Origin: Streptomyces cellulosae
GTDB taxonomy: Bacteria > Actinomycetota > Actinomycetes > Streptomycetales > Streptomycetaceae
DNA length: 64,000 nucleotides
Assembly (NCBI RefSeq): GCF_000721105.1
Contig: NZ_JOEV01000013.1
Coordinates: forward strand, 1 to 64,000
Direction of reading: 5' to 3'
Under the pieces are notes generated by a model. It was not told the DNA's origin, ran no database searches, and saw only the letters and a program-made list of their open reading frames with translations. Below, one piece after another: positions 27,401-34,367 of the stretch (within the stretch, counting starts at the first letter, position 1; every line of letters starts with the position of its first letter). The translations under genes and the position numbers were made by a program.

Positions 27401-28943
27401 CCTCGCCGACTCCGGCACCTATCTGCTGCCCGTCCTCGTCGCCGTCCTGCGCGGACTCCCCGACGTCTTCGGCACCCTGGCCGACCCGCCGCCTCTCAGG
27501 GTGACGTTCTGGGACGGGCCCACCCCGCCGCCCGAGGTGGCGGCCCTGCAGGACCGTACGCCCTCCGACCTCCTGGTCGTCGTCCCGCCCGCCCTGTACG
27601 ACGAGTTCGCGGCCAGTTCCGCCGCCCTGACCACCCAGCGCTTCCAGCCGCTGCACGGCAGCGGCCCGGACCCCGCCCCGCCGATCGCCTGGTACTGCCT
27701 CCCGACGCCCACGGCGCCCCGGCCCGACGACCGTGACCTGGTCCGCGGCCCCCTGATCACCCACGACCTGCGCACCCTCGGCATCCCCACCCCCGGCCGC
27801 ACCGCCATCGTGCACACCCAGCCCGACGGCCCCCTCACCCTCCTCAACCCGGCCCAGCCGCACGGCGGGCGTCCGCCCAGGGCGACGACGTACTACGAGG
27901 TCGACCTCACCACCCAGCAGACCGTCCACCAGGTGTCGCTGCCGAGCTCCGGCAAGGGTGCCTTCCACGCCGCCGTGGAGCTGTCGTGGCACGTGGAGGA
28001 CCCGGTCGCGTTCGTGCACGGCGAGGTGCCCCGGGTCTCACGGGCGCTGCTCGACCATGTGCTCGCCACCGCAGGCCGGATCACCCGACGCCATCCGCTG
28101 CGCCGGGCGGGCGCGGCCCAGCGGGCGATCAACTCGAAGCTGCGCTCGTCCTGGCCGGTGCCGGGGCTGTCCGTGTCGTGCTCCGTGCGGCTGGCACCGG
28201 AAGGGGCACCGTTACCCGTGCCGCAACGGCCGGCACCGGAGCCACGCCCGCTGTCCGACCTCCTCGGCGAGACCGGGACCGTACTGCTGGGCTTCGACGG
28301 TCCCCTCACCCGGCTGTACTCGGCGCGGACCGCCCGCGAGGCCGCGCTGGAACTGCTGGCCGTCGTCACCGAGCACCGCCACCCGGACGACGCCCTGGAG
28401 GGACGCCCCCTGCCCACCGCCGGCGGCCTCGGCCGGGAGGTGTTCGTGCACCCGCTGGACGTGCTGCGCACCTTCGCCCGGGACCCGCTGGGCCCGCTCC
28501 TGCGGCAGCGCCTGGACGAGATCGAACTGCGGGCCGTACCGGACGCCCCCACGACCCACAACTCCCCCGCCCTGGTGCGCACCCTGCACGGCGCCGGCCG
28601 CCGCGTCCTGGTCGCCACGGACGTCAGCGAACAGGCCGTCCGCCGCTACCTGGAGCCGTACCGCCTCCCCCTGGCCGGCGTCCACGGCCGCGCCGACGAC
28701 CTCGGCCTGCTGATGCCGCACCCCGACTGCCTGCGGCGCGCCCTGGGTTCCGCCGCCTCGCCCGCTCCCACCGGCGTGCTCATCGGCTCCACGGTCACCG
28801 AACTCACCGCCGCCCAGCAGGCCGGCCTCGGTTTCATCGGCCTGGCCCGCAACCCGACCGTGGAACAGAGCCTGCGCGAAGCCGGCTGCGAGATCACCGT
28901 CCCGTCCCTCGCGCCGCTCCTGGAGGCCGCCCGATCGCTCTGA
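24462..28943 (+). CDS. Giant SAV_2336-type protein: vWA-like, pseudokinase, SARP wHTH-BTAD and HAD-like regions
   Basis: 1493 residues, no signal peptide or membrane helix. In order: (1) residues 1-130, disordered and Pro-rich after a short helical start; (2) about 130-520, SAV_2336 N-terminal region with a vWA-like core, where D199 in VHDTGPTM sits like a relaxed MIDAS and SDCMGPQW follows; (3) about 550-755, a protein-kinase fold starting at GRYRLAERRG that lacks the strand-3 lysine (VIVHLF), the catalytic HRD and the DFG, so a pseudokinase; (4) about 760-925, winged helix (SRDGQALLCMLLLRHGRR) plus BTAD as in SARP regulators; (5) about 930-1245, alpha/beta segments including a WHVEDPVAFV motif reminiscent of SPFH-type proteins; (6) 1270-1493, a HAD-fold domain with G1277 where the nucleophile Asp should be (GFDGPL) and S1443 in place of the motif IV Asp (IGSTVTEL). 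It probably acts as the sensor and scaffold of the cassette. No single family covers the whole protein. Confidence 0.8.
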   Translation: MASETEDALTTDAFTATADASPVARLSAVLAAATGSDGPTPRELAELLWLAEQLERTEAGPKAAGEQSGTTPPAPDAAAVPPPPRPESAPPRRPPDQSHAAGHDGRVPLLLPTPAPRPPGTVGGGARLLAPAPPMLHHPLALQRALRPLKRKVPSPRARVLDERATADRIARLGAHPEVWVPVLRPAPDRWLRLNLVHDTGPTMPVWRPLIRELHTVLAQSGIFRTVSLHPAGPDGRARQVPALDDGRTVTLVVSDCMGPQWRPGEAGARWYGTLRHWAARMPLAVVQPLPEHLWPTTALPAEPGLLTPPAAAAPSATLTFTPYDPETAPAPPAAVPLPVLEPDAPWLAHWATLLADPGGGRIPGAAAWLPDLPAHPAEPAPDVSELGPEDLVLRFRATASPEAFRLAGHLALAVPSVPVMRLVQRTVDRDPRPQHLAEVILSGMLQAVPGPAGTYEYRPGVRELLLRSLPRTARGRTREFLARVGGLIDERAGLAAGEFRAEVGGTSGTGPVFATVSEETVRRLGGNGAQQLDRGEGERPGGVGPQRLVAGRYRLAERRGPGQRMWDAVDTRTGDHVIVHLFREQAERHRERFLREAGALAEVDSPYVVRVRDFGVEGRKPYLVAEFVDGVTLREMAEGERPRLPFEIFARVAHQGVAGLEALHARGLVRGQRDELGLLLRPDGTVLISRFALGEESLGKDAQWDYRAFDGMLQQLARRVPEPPPEYRRMVDRIAGGGLPEPARFAAEEFAHVEPLAARRFTLLGEVRVSRRGSPLPLPSRDGQALLCMLLLRHGRRLTYTELAEGLWDDPPEPAEAEHVIDALADEVRRLVDPGTLVALFDGYALHAADQPIDVDLCEKLSHREADQPPEHRRDRLQRAVDLFHGDPLDGVPGPAARAARTRLRALREELALELAELNRGEAARHAAPRPAILFETDDLSGRPEARISLEYAVHEFLSRGTRATHQHEVRVRDNGYLVLADSGTYLLPVLVAVLRGLPDVFGTLADPPPLRVTFWDGPTPPPEVAALQDRTPSDLLVVVPPALYDEFAASSAALTTQRFQPLHGSGPDPAPPIAWYCLPTPTAPRPDDRDLVRGPLITHDLRTLGIPTPGRTAIVHTQPDGPLTLLNPAQPHGGRPPRATTYYEVDLTTQQTVHQVSLPSSGKGAFHAAVELSWHVEDPVAFVHGEVPRVSRALLDHVLATAGRITRRHPLRRAGAAQRAINSKLRSSWPVPGLSVSCSVRLAPEGAPLPVPQRPAPEPRPLSDLLGETGTVLLGFDGPLTRLYSARTAREAALELLAVVTEHRHPDDALEGRPLPTAGGLGREVFVHPLDVLRTFARDPLGPLLRQRLDEIELRAVPDAPTTHNSPALVRTLHGAGRRVLVATDVSEQAVRRYLEPYRLPLAGVHGRADDLGLLMPHPDCLRRALGSAASPAPTGVLIGSTVTELTAAQQAGLGFIGLARNPTVEQSLREAGCEITVPSLAPLLEAARSL

Positions 28944-29131
28944 CATTCCCCACCGGCGCCCCCAACCGGCACCCCGAACTGACAGGACGAACTGACAGGG
29001 CGACGAGAAACCCCCGTTCAGCCGCTCCCCGCCCGGCCCACCACAAGGCGCGTCCCCTCCTCCGTCCCCGCAGGATGCGTAGGAGACCGCCGCCCGGTGG
29101 TCCACGGTCTGCGCTCTCGGGAGGACCTGCC

Positions 29132-30169
29132 ATGACCGCCAGTCTGGAGCAGTTGCGCCGCTGCCACTTCGCCGTCGACCTGGGTGCGGCGAGGACGCGG
29201 GTGTACGTGAAGGGGGCCGGGCTCGTCGTCGACCAGCCGTCCGCCGCCGCCGTGAACACCCGTACCGGTGCGCTGATCGCGGTCGGCGAGTTCGCGGAGA
29301 GGATGACGGGCCGCACGCCGGACTACATCCGGGTCGTCAGGCCCGTCTCCGGTGGCACGGTCGTCGACATCGAGATGGCTCAGCGCATGCTGCGGCACCT
29401 GCTCGGCGACAAGGTCCGCCGTGCGCTGCGCCGCAAGCCCCGGCTGCGGGCCGCCGCCTGCACCCCGCACGACGCCGACCCGCTGGCCCAGCGCGCCGCC
29501 ATCGAGACGCTCGTCGGGCTCGGTGCGCGCCGGGTGGAGCTGGTCGACACGCTCATCGCCGCCGCGGTCGGCTGCGGGCTGCCCGTGGAGCGGCCCGAGG
29601 CGACCATGATCATGGTGTGCGGGGCCGCGGCCACCCAGATCGCGGTGCTCTCCCTCGGGTCGATCGTCACCGCCGAGCGCGTTCCCGTCGGCGGCGAGGC
29701 CGTGGACCACGCGATCGTGCAGCACCTGCGGCACGAGCACGAGCTGATGCTGCCCAGCCAGTCCGTACGGCCGCTGCAGCTCGCCCTCTCCGGCAACGGC
29801 CTCACCGCCGAGGGCCCCGCGTCCACCGAGATCCACGGCCGGGACGTCGCCACCGGTCTCGCCCGTTCCGTCAAGGTCGACACCGCCGCCATCCGGTTCG
29901 CGATCGAGACCCCGCTGACGGCCGTCCTCGACGGCATCGGGCGGGTGCTGCGCAACTGCCCGCCCGACCTGGTGGCCGACCTCGCCGACCGCGGGATCAT
30001 GATGGTCGGCGGCAGCGCCCTGCTCCCCGGCTTCGACCAGATGCTGCGGCACGCGACGGGCATGCCGGTGCACATCGCCGAACGGCCGGACGTGTGCGCC
30101 GCCCAGGGCCTGGGCTACATGCTGGAGGGCAAGATCGAACCCCTGGTCCTGGACCCTCTGGCCGCCTGA
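29132..30169 (+). CDS. mbl: MreB-like actin homologue (Mbl type)
   Basis: A 345-residue actin-fold protein. The phosphate-1 loop (AVDLGAARTRVYVKG), connect regions (RVVRPVSGGTVVDIEMAQRMLRHLL) and adenosine motif (MMVGGSALLPGFDQML) follow MreB. The phosphate-2 loop is degenerate: MVCGAAATQIAVLSLGS replaces the usual VDIGGGTTEVAVISLGG, losing the Asp and two glycines. The ATG at 29132 follows GGGAGG. By gene order relative to matB and by sequence it fits Streptomyces Mbl, which helps spore-wall synthesis with MreB. It is 188 bases after the giant cassette gene; no promoter was evident in that gap, so read-through is possible. Confidence 0.82.
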   Translation: MTASLEQLRRCHFAVDLGAARTRVYVKGAGLVVDQPSAAAVNTRTGALIAVGEFAERMTGRTPDYIRVVRPVSGGTVVDIEMAQRMLRHLLGDKVRRALRRKPRLRAAACTPHDADPLAQRAAIETLVGLGARRVELVDTLIAAAVGCGLPVERPEATMIMVCGAAATQIAVLSLGSIVTAERVPVGGEAVDHAIVQHLRHEHELMLPSQSVRPLQLALSGNGLTAEGPASTEIHGRDVATGLARSVKVDTAAIRFAIETPLTAVLDGIGRVLRNCPPDLVADLADRGIMMVGGSALLPGFDQMLRHATGMPVHIAERPDVCAAQGLGYMLEGKIEPLVLDPLAA

Positions 30170-30232
30170 GCGACGTACAGCGGCAGACGCGTGAAGGGGC
30201 TTGCCCCGGTCACGAATCCGACGGGCCGGCCG

Positions 30233-31264
30233 TCAGCAGGCGAACCAGCACCGCACCGTCGTCCCGTCCGTCCCGGTGTGCACCCGTACCAGGTCCGCGA
30301 CCAGGTTGACCATCAGCAGTCCCCGGCCGCCGCGCTGGTCGCGGGGCGCGGGCAGGCGCCCCGCCAGCGGATCGGCCAGCCGCCCCTTGTCGCGTACCTC
30401 GCAGACCACGTACCCGTCCTCGGCCCACACCCTGAGCGCACCCGAACCGCCGCCGTGCACCACGCTGTTGGTGGTCAGCTCGGCGGTGACCAGCGCCAGG
30501 TCCTGCAGGCGTACGCCGGTCAGGCCGAGCTGGGCGGCGATGTCGGTGGCGACATGGCGGGCCTGCGAGAGCGAGTCCGCGTCGTAGGTGAAGGCGGGCA
30601 TGTCCGCGAGGAGCGGCAGCGGCTCGTTGTAGCGGGCGACGACGTCGTCCGGTGCGTAGGCCTCGCTGCCCGCCGCCGGCCCGCTGCCGGCGGGGATGAC
30701 GACGGGGTGGGTGGCGTACGCGTCGGCGATGACCTGAGGGGCCAGCCGCCGGGTGTCGTAGGGACACAGGATGCTCACCGCGCGGCCCGTGAAGGCCGCG
30801 TTGATCAGTGCCTCGTGCTGGACGCAGGCGGGGTACTCGGTGTCGCTGCGGCCCGCCCAGATCGGCTCACCGATGATCCGCACCCGGCGGCCGGCGGGCT
30901 GGGCGTCGGCGAAGGCACGCAGCACGCCCGGGATGATCCGGCCGGGGTTGCGCCCGGCCTCCCGCATGTCCATCAGGCGCACGGCACCGGCGTCCGCGCC
31001 GAGGCCGTCGCGGATCAGGGCGAGGTTGTCCCCGGGCACGGCGACCGCCACCGGGTCGCCCGCCTCCAGGCCCTCGCGGATGAAGGACACGGTGCCGGCG
31101 AGGTACTCCCGCTCGTCGCCGTAGAACAGCGCGGGATGGACGAAGGGATCGAGGGGCCCCACGGTGCCGCGGGACTCGTCGGACTCGTAGGTCCCGTCGG
31201 GGTCGAGAGGTCCGTCGGACTCGAAGGGTTCGTCGGACTCGAAGGGTTCGGCCGCGGTAGTCAT
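30233..31264 (-). CDS. MEDS-domain anti-sigma regulatory ATPase
   Basis: A 343-residue protein. After an acidic, repetitive leader (residues 6-30, units of F/Y-ESD and PLDPD) comes a MEDS domain (about 40-195: HPALFYGDEREYLAGTVSFIREGLEAGD; EALINAAFTGRAVSILCPYDT) and then a GHKL/HATPase domain of the RsbW/SpoIIAB type (ALVTAELTTNSVVHGG N box; VRDKGRLADPL; GGRGLLMVNLVADLV G box). Such proteins bind sigma factors or STAS antagonists, and the MEDS part is thought to sense small methylated or redox ligands. It overlaps the STAS gene upstream by ATGA. Confidence 0.88.
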   Translation of the reverse strand: MTTAAEPFESDEPFESDGPLDPDGTYESDESRGTVGPLDPFVHPALFYGDEREYLAGTVSFIREGLEAGDPVAVAVPGDNLALIRDGLGADAGAVRLMDMREAGRNPGRIIPGVLRAFADAQPAGRRVRIIGEPIWAGRSDTEYPACVQHEALINAAFTGRAVSILCPYDTRRLAPQVIADAYATHPVVIPAGSGPAAGSEAYAPDDVVARYNEPLPLLADMPAFTYDADSLSQARHVATDIAAQLGLTGVRLQDLALVTAELTTNSVVHGGGSGALRVWAEDGYVVCEVRDKGRLADPLAGRLPAPRDQRGGRGLLMVNLVADLVRVHTGTDGTTVRCWFAC

Positions 31265-31614
31265 GACACCGACACCTCGATCGTCGACAGGTCGGGCCAG
31301 AACATGTCCAGCACGCGGCGCAGGGCGTGCGGCGGGTGGTCGAGCACCATCCGCCGGCCCGCCCCCAATTCCTGGGCGGCGGCGGCCAGCGCCCCGGCAC
31401 CGGCGACGTCGATGAACGTCACGGCTGACAACTCAAGGTGATACACGTCCCCGTCCTCGCGCACAGCCCGCTCCAGCGCTCGCTCCCAGACATGGTGCGT
31501 CGCCAGACCGACCTCTCCCGCCACGCGCAGTCCACTGCGCGTGGTCAGCGGTGACACCGTCAACGCCGGCGCCGCCGAGACGACTCCGGACGGTGCCTCA
31601 TACCGGATGCCCAC
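31261..31614 (-). CDS. STAS-domain anti-anti-sigma protein
   Basis: A 117-residue STAS protein from a GTG at 31614 with a GGGGAG ribosome site. It begins GIRYEAPSGVVSAAPALTV, has GLRVAGEVGLATHHVWERAL and the key DVYHLELSAVTFIDVAGAGALAAAAQELG, where the serine or threonine normally phosphorylated lies in the TFIDVAG segment; the usual DLSxVxFxDSSG Ser is replaced by Val-Ala here. It is coupled to the MEDS-ATPase, its probable partner. In-frame starts further upstream give a cysteine-rich leader that does not look coding. Confidence 0.82.
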   Translation of the reverse strand: MGIRYEAPSGVVSAAPALTVSPLTTRSGLRVAGEVGLATHHVWERALERAVREDGDVYHLELSAVTFIDVAGAGALAAAAQELGAGRRMVLDHPPHALRRVLDMFWPDLSTIEVSVS

Positions 31615-31647
31615 ACCGTCTCCCCACTCTTCCCGGACGGAGCGCAC

Positions 31648-31672
31648 ATACCCCCGGACCCCCAAGTCATGC
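31648..31672 (-). promoter_or_regulatory. Candidate sigmaB-type promoter of the STAS-MEDS pair
   Basis: On the minus strand GCAT (31672-31669), 15 bases, then GGGTAT (31653-31648) match the Streptomyces sigmaB-like consensus GNNT-N14-16-GGGTAC/T. It ends 33 bases before the GTG of the STAS gene. A stress-sigma promoter would give the usual feedback of partner-switching genes. Based on pattern alone. Confidence 0.4.
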
Positions 31673-31802
31673 CTGGGACGGGTGTGTAGTCCACCGTACG
31701 GCGGGCAGGCGCAGCATGAGCACCCCGGGCCCACCGTACGGGTCCGGCGGCGACGGGGCACGCAACGCCAGAAAGACTGTCCGGTAACCACAGGGGGGAG
31801 AC

Positions 31803-32480
31803 ATGGCCTCAGCGGCGTACACACCTCTGCCGGGGCGACTGAACGCCCTGGTCATCGATAGCCACGTGGACGGGGACCGAGCGGTGCTCGCGCCACGCGG
31901 AGAGCTGGTCCGCGGCTGCGCGGACATCCTGGCCGAGACGCTGGTCGGGTTGCCGGACGGCGTCCGCCGGGTGGAACTGGACATGGCCGGGGTGGTCTTC
32001 ATGGACACCGCGGGGCTGCAGTTCCTGGAGACACTCGCCGACCACGGCCACCGGCACGGGATGCCGGTGGCGACCCGGAACTGGGACGGCCAGCCGCGCC
32101 GCATCATGGAACTCGCCGGTATCGACCCCGCCGACCCGCTGCACACCGCCCCGGCCGCCGACCCGCACGCGTCGGCCTCCTCCGCGGTGGCCCTGGAACG
32201 CGCCGAGCAATTGCGGTTACTGCAGGAGGAGGTGGAGCAACTCCGCCAGGCGATCGCCTCCCGCCCGGTGATCGACCAGGCCCGCGGCATCCTGATGGCC
32301 ACCCAGTCCTGCAGCTCCGACGAGGCGTGGACGATCCTCCGCGAGGCCTCCCAGCTCTCCAACACCAAGCTCCGTACGGTCGCCGCGGCGGTCACCGCGA
32401 GCACCGGCTCCGAAGGTACCCCGCCCCCGGAGGAGGTCCGCACGGCGTTGCGCACGGCGATCGCACACCGCGCCCCCTGA
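31803..32480 (+). CDS. STAS-ANTAR regulator
   Basis: A 225-residue fusion. Residues 15-110 form a STAS domain (RAVLAPRGELVRGCADILAETL, RVELDMAGVVFMDTAGLQFLETLADHG), with Thr in the DTAG position of the usual phospho-switch. A coiled segment (ALERAEQLRLLQEEVEQLRQAI) links to an ANTAR RNA-binding domain (about 150-205: RPVIDQARGILMATQSCSSDEAWTIL, then LREASQLSNTKLRTVAAAV). ANTAR domains bind twin hairpins in leader RNA and prevent termination. It is divergent from the STAS and MEDS genes and probably shares their signal. The ATG at 31803 follows GGGGGGAGA. Confidence 0.87.
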   Translation: MASAAYTPLPGRLNALVIDSHVDGDRAVLAPRGELVRGCADILAETLVGLPDGVRRVELDMAGVVFMDTAGLQFLETLADHGHRHGMPVATRNWDGQPRRIMELAGIDPADPLHTAPAADPHASASSAVALERAEQLRLLQEEVEQLRQAIASRPVIDQARGILMATQSCSSDEAWTILREASQLSNTKLRTVAAAVTASTGSEGTPPPEEVRTALRTAIAHRAP

Positions 32481-32514
32481 CGCCGCCGCCGCTGTTGCCG
32501 CTGCCGGCCCTGCC

Positions 32515-32539
32515 GCCGGGCGGCCACCGCCCGCCCGGC
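32515..32539 (+). terminator. Hairpin downstream of the STAS-ANTAR gene
   Basis: GCCGGGCGG at 32515-32523 pairs with CCGCCCGGC at 32531-32539 around a seven-base loop, 35 bases after the stop. No T tract. A moderately strong terminator candidate. Confidence 0.4.
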
Positions 32540-32583
32540 GACCGCCCGTACGAGCAGTGGAGTCGGTACACCGGCGCCGGAGG

Positions 32584-32685
32584 TCAGTACGGCAGGATCC
32601 GCCCCGAGGGAGTCCTGCGGTCGATCGTCACATCGCGCGGGGCCTGGGGCCTTCGGTTGACGCGCACCCGGATCTGACGGTTCAT
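32584..32685 (-). CDS. Small 33-residue basic protein with a strong ribosome site
   Basis: From an ATG at 32685 preceded by AGGAGG at a good distance, a 33-residue frame begins MNRQIRVRVNRRPQAPRD, goes through RRTPSGRILPY and ends at 32584. It is rich in Arg (about 10) and Pro, with no cysteine. I recognise no family. Translation support comes from the near-perfect Shine-Dalgarno sequence and Arg/Pro-rich composition unlike the neighbours; it lies between genes that do not need that site. The remaining DNA, 32686-33051, holds no other gene that I can support. Confidence 0.4.
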   Translation of the reverse strand: MNRQIRVRVNRRPQAPRDVTIDRRTPSGRILPY

Positions 32686-33051
32686 GACGTCCTCCTCAGG
32701 CCTTGGGCCGGTACGAGGTGACGGGCCACCTCGCATCCGATGGGACCAGCCTCGTCCTGCCGGGATCCGGGCACCTCGTGCCCGGGGAGGCAGTTGCCGT
32801 GCCCCGGCGGCAGGACCCGCGAGGGTCCGGCTGCTCCCCGGGGAGGACGCCCGACCCGCACATCCGTGGGGGTGGGCCGAGACCGGCCGTGCTTCGTCTT
32901 CGTTGCCATTGCCCCCGCCATACCCCCGCGGCAACGCGATGACTCCTGTCCCGAACGACGCGTTGGCCTGCGCCCACGGAAGGACGGGAGATGTTACGTG
33001 CGGGAAACCTTGACGCGACCCAAGCCGGATGCCACGATTCCGGCGCCGCGA

Positions 33052-33098
33052 TGTTTACGTAAACACCGATCGTTTGTTCGACCATGTTTGCGTAAACA
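33052..33098. promoter_or_regulatory. Paired palindromic operators upstream of the GH5 gene
   Basis: TGTTTACGTAAACA at 33052-33065 is a perfect 14-bp palindrome; TGTTTGCGTAAACA at 33085-33098 differs by one base. Their centres are 33 bases apart, close to three helical turns, and the second lies about 60 bases before the GH5 start. This is the typical arrangement of LacI or ROK-type repressor sites at glycosidase genes. No other copy was noticed elsewhere in the window, so the regulator is probably encoded outside it. The regulator family is an inference. Confidence 0.6.
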
Positions 33099-33158
33099 GG
33101 GCGGGCCGGACGCGCCTCCCCCACGCGCCGGGCCGCCATCTCCTGAAAGGGCAAGCTG

Positions 33159-34214
33159 ATGCGCAAGACCCCCGCCAGAACCCGCCCCACCCGGCTGCGG
33201 GCCGCTTTCGTGGCCGTCGCGATCGCCGCGGTCACCGGTACGACCCTCGCCGGCAGCCCCGCCTCCGCCGCCGCGCCGAGCACCGACACCACCCAGTTCA
33301 AGGGCGTCAACTGGGCCGACCCGCGTGACAACTTCGCCGACGACCCGGTCGTCCTGTCCGGTCTGTCGCTCTCCGACAGCTACCGGCAGACGTACACCAA
33401 GTCGAGCCGGATCATCTCGGCCTTCCGCGCCAACCTCGGCGCCAACACCGTGCGGCTGCCCATCAACCCGTACACGGTCAACGGCAGTTACTGGAAGTCG
33501 TACCGCGCGGTCATCGACGCGGCCTCGGCCCAGGGCTTCAAGGTCATCGTGTCCTACTGGGAGGGCACCGGCGCCCAGAAGGACGGCTTCATCGACGACG
33601 AGGCCACCTACTGGCCGATGTGGAAGACGGTCGTCAAGGCCTACCAGAACGACAAGCGCGTCTACTTCGAGCCGATGAACGAGCCGCACGGCTACACCGA
33701 CGCCCAGTGGGCCGACATAGCCGCGAAGTGGCTCGCGACCTTCCCGTCGGTCCCGCGCAACCGGGTCTTCGTCAGCGGCGCCGGCTACAACGACCACGTC
33801 ACCTCGGTCTGCGCCGACCCGCGTCTGAAGGGCACCTACCTCTCCCTGCACCACTACGGGTTCTGGAAGGACTACGCCACCTACGACCAGTGGGTGGCCG
33901 ACCTCAAGGAGCGCATCGGCACCTGCGCCAACCGGACCGTCGCCGACGAGTTCGGTGCCCCGATGACGACCGGCCTGAACTACAACAAGCCGGACGCCTC
34001 CAACAACTTCGTCAACTACGTCCAGGCCGTCACCGACACCTTCCGCGAGCTCAAGATGGGCTCCGTGTACTGGCCGGGCCTGCGCACCGACGACACGTAC
34101 TCGATGCAGACCCTCGTCGGCGACCCCGCCCGCCCCTGGCTGGCCACCACCAACCAGTCCGGCGCCGACCGCCTCGCCTGGGCCTGGGGCCGCGGCAAGC
34201 CGGTCCAGCGCTGA
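33159..34214 (+). CDS. Secreted GH5-type glycoside hydrolase (endoglucanase/mannanase-like)
   Basis: A 351-residue secreted enzyme. A Sec-type signal peptide spans about 1-38 (ending SPASAAA). The mature part is a single GH5-like barrel: LGANTVRLPINPY, FKVIVSYWEG, the acid/base Glu175 in EPMNEPHG, the HHYGFW strand and nucleophile Glu264 in VADEFGAP, then SVYWPGLR. Conserved Arg and Asn-Glu pair are present, so catalysis is expected. It would cut beta-1,4 or similar linkages of plant polysaccharide outside the cell. No carbohydrate-binding module is attached. A hairpin terminator follows. Confidence 0.87.
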   Translation: MRKTPARTRPTRLRAAFVAVAIAAVTGTTLAGSPASAAAPSTDTTQFKGVNWADPRDNFADDPVVLSGLSLSDSYRQTYTKSSRIISAFRANLGANTVRLPINPYTVNGSYWKSYRAVIDAASAQGFKVIVSYWEGTGAQKDGFIDDEATYWPMWKTVVKAYQNDKRVYFEPMNEPHGYTDAQWADIAAKWLATFPSVPRNRVFVSGAGYNDHVTSVCADPRLKGTYLSLHHYGFWKDYATYDQWVADLKERIGTCANRTVADEFGAPMTTGLNYNKPDASNNFVNYVQAVTDTFRELKMGSVYWPGLRTDDTYSMQTLVGDPARPWLATTNQSGADRLAWAWGRGKPVQR

Positions 34215-34235
34215 CCGGAGCACCGCAGCCGCGAA

Positions 34236-34262
34236 GACTCCGCCCCGGGCCGGGGCGGAGTC
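34236..34262 (+). terminator. Terminator hairpin of the GH5 gene
   Basis: GACTCCGCCCC at 34236-34246 pairs perfectly with GGGGCGGAGTC at 34252-34262 around GGGCC, 22 bases after the GH5 stop. An 11-bp GC-rich stem without T tract. Confidence 0.65.
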
Positions 34263-34367
34263 CCGCCGTTTCGCCCGCCAGTCCGTCCGGCCGCCCGTCC
34301 GTCACCGGACCCGGCAGCCTGGAACACGGCGTTGATCGTTCCGCGAGGGGAGCATAGGTTCCGACGC

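Noticed and set aside
24375..28019. 1214-codon open frame on the minus strand opposite the giant gene
   Set aside because: It has no recognisable domain, is full of Gly/Arg/Gln low-complexity sequence, and arises from high-GC antisense reading of real coding DNA.
24462..28943. Treating the giant protein as an AfsR/SARP pathway regulator
   Set aside because: The wHTH-BTAD part is internal, there is no NB-ARC or TPR part, and the operon context is MoxR plus VMAP-C protease.
31615..31824. Longer start for the STAS gene giving a cysteine-rich leader
   Set aside because: The extension crosses the likely promoter and overlaps the divergent STAS-ANTAR start; GTG at 31614 has a proper ribosome site.
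32703..32942. 79-codon plus-strand frame beginning MGRYEVTGHLASDG
   Set aside because: No ribosome site and composition shifts to Arg/Pro shadow-like sequence after residue 35.
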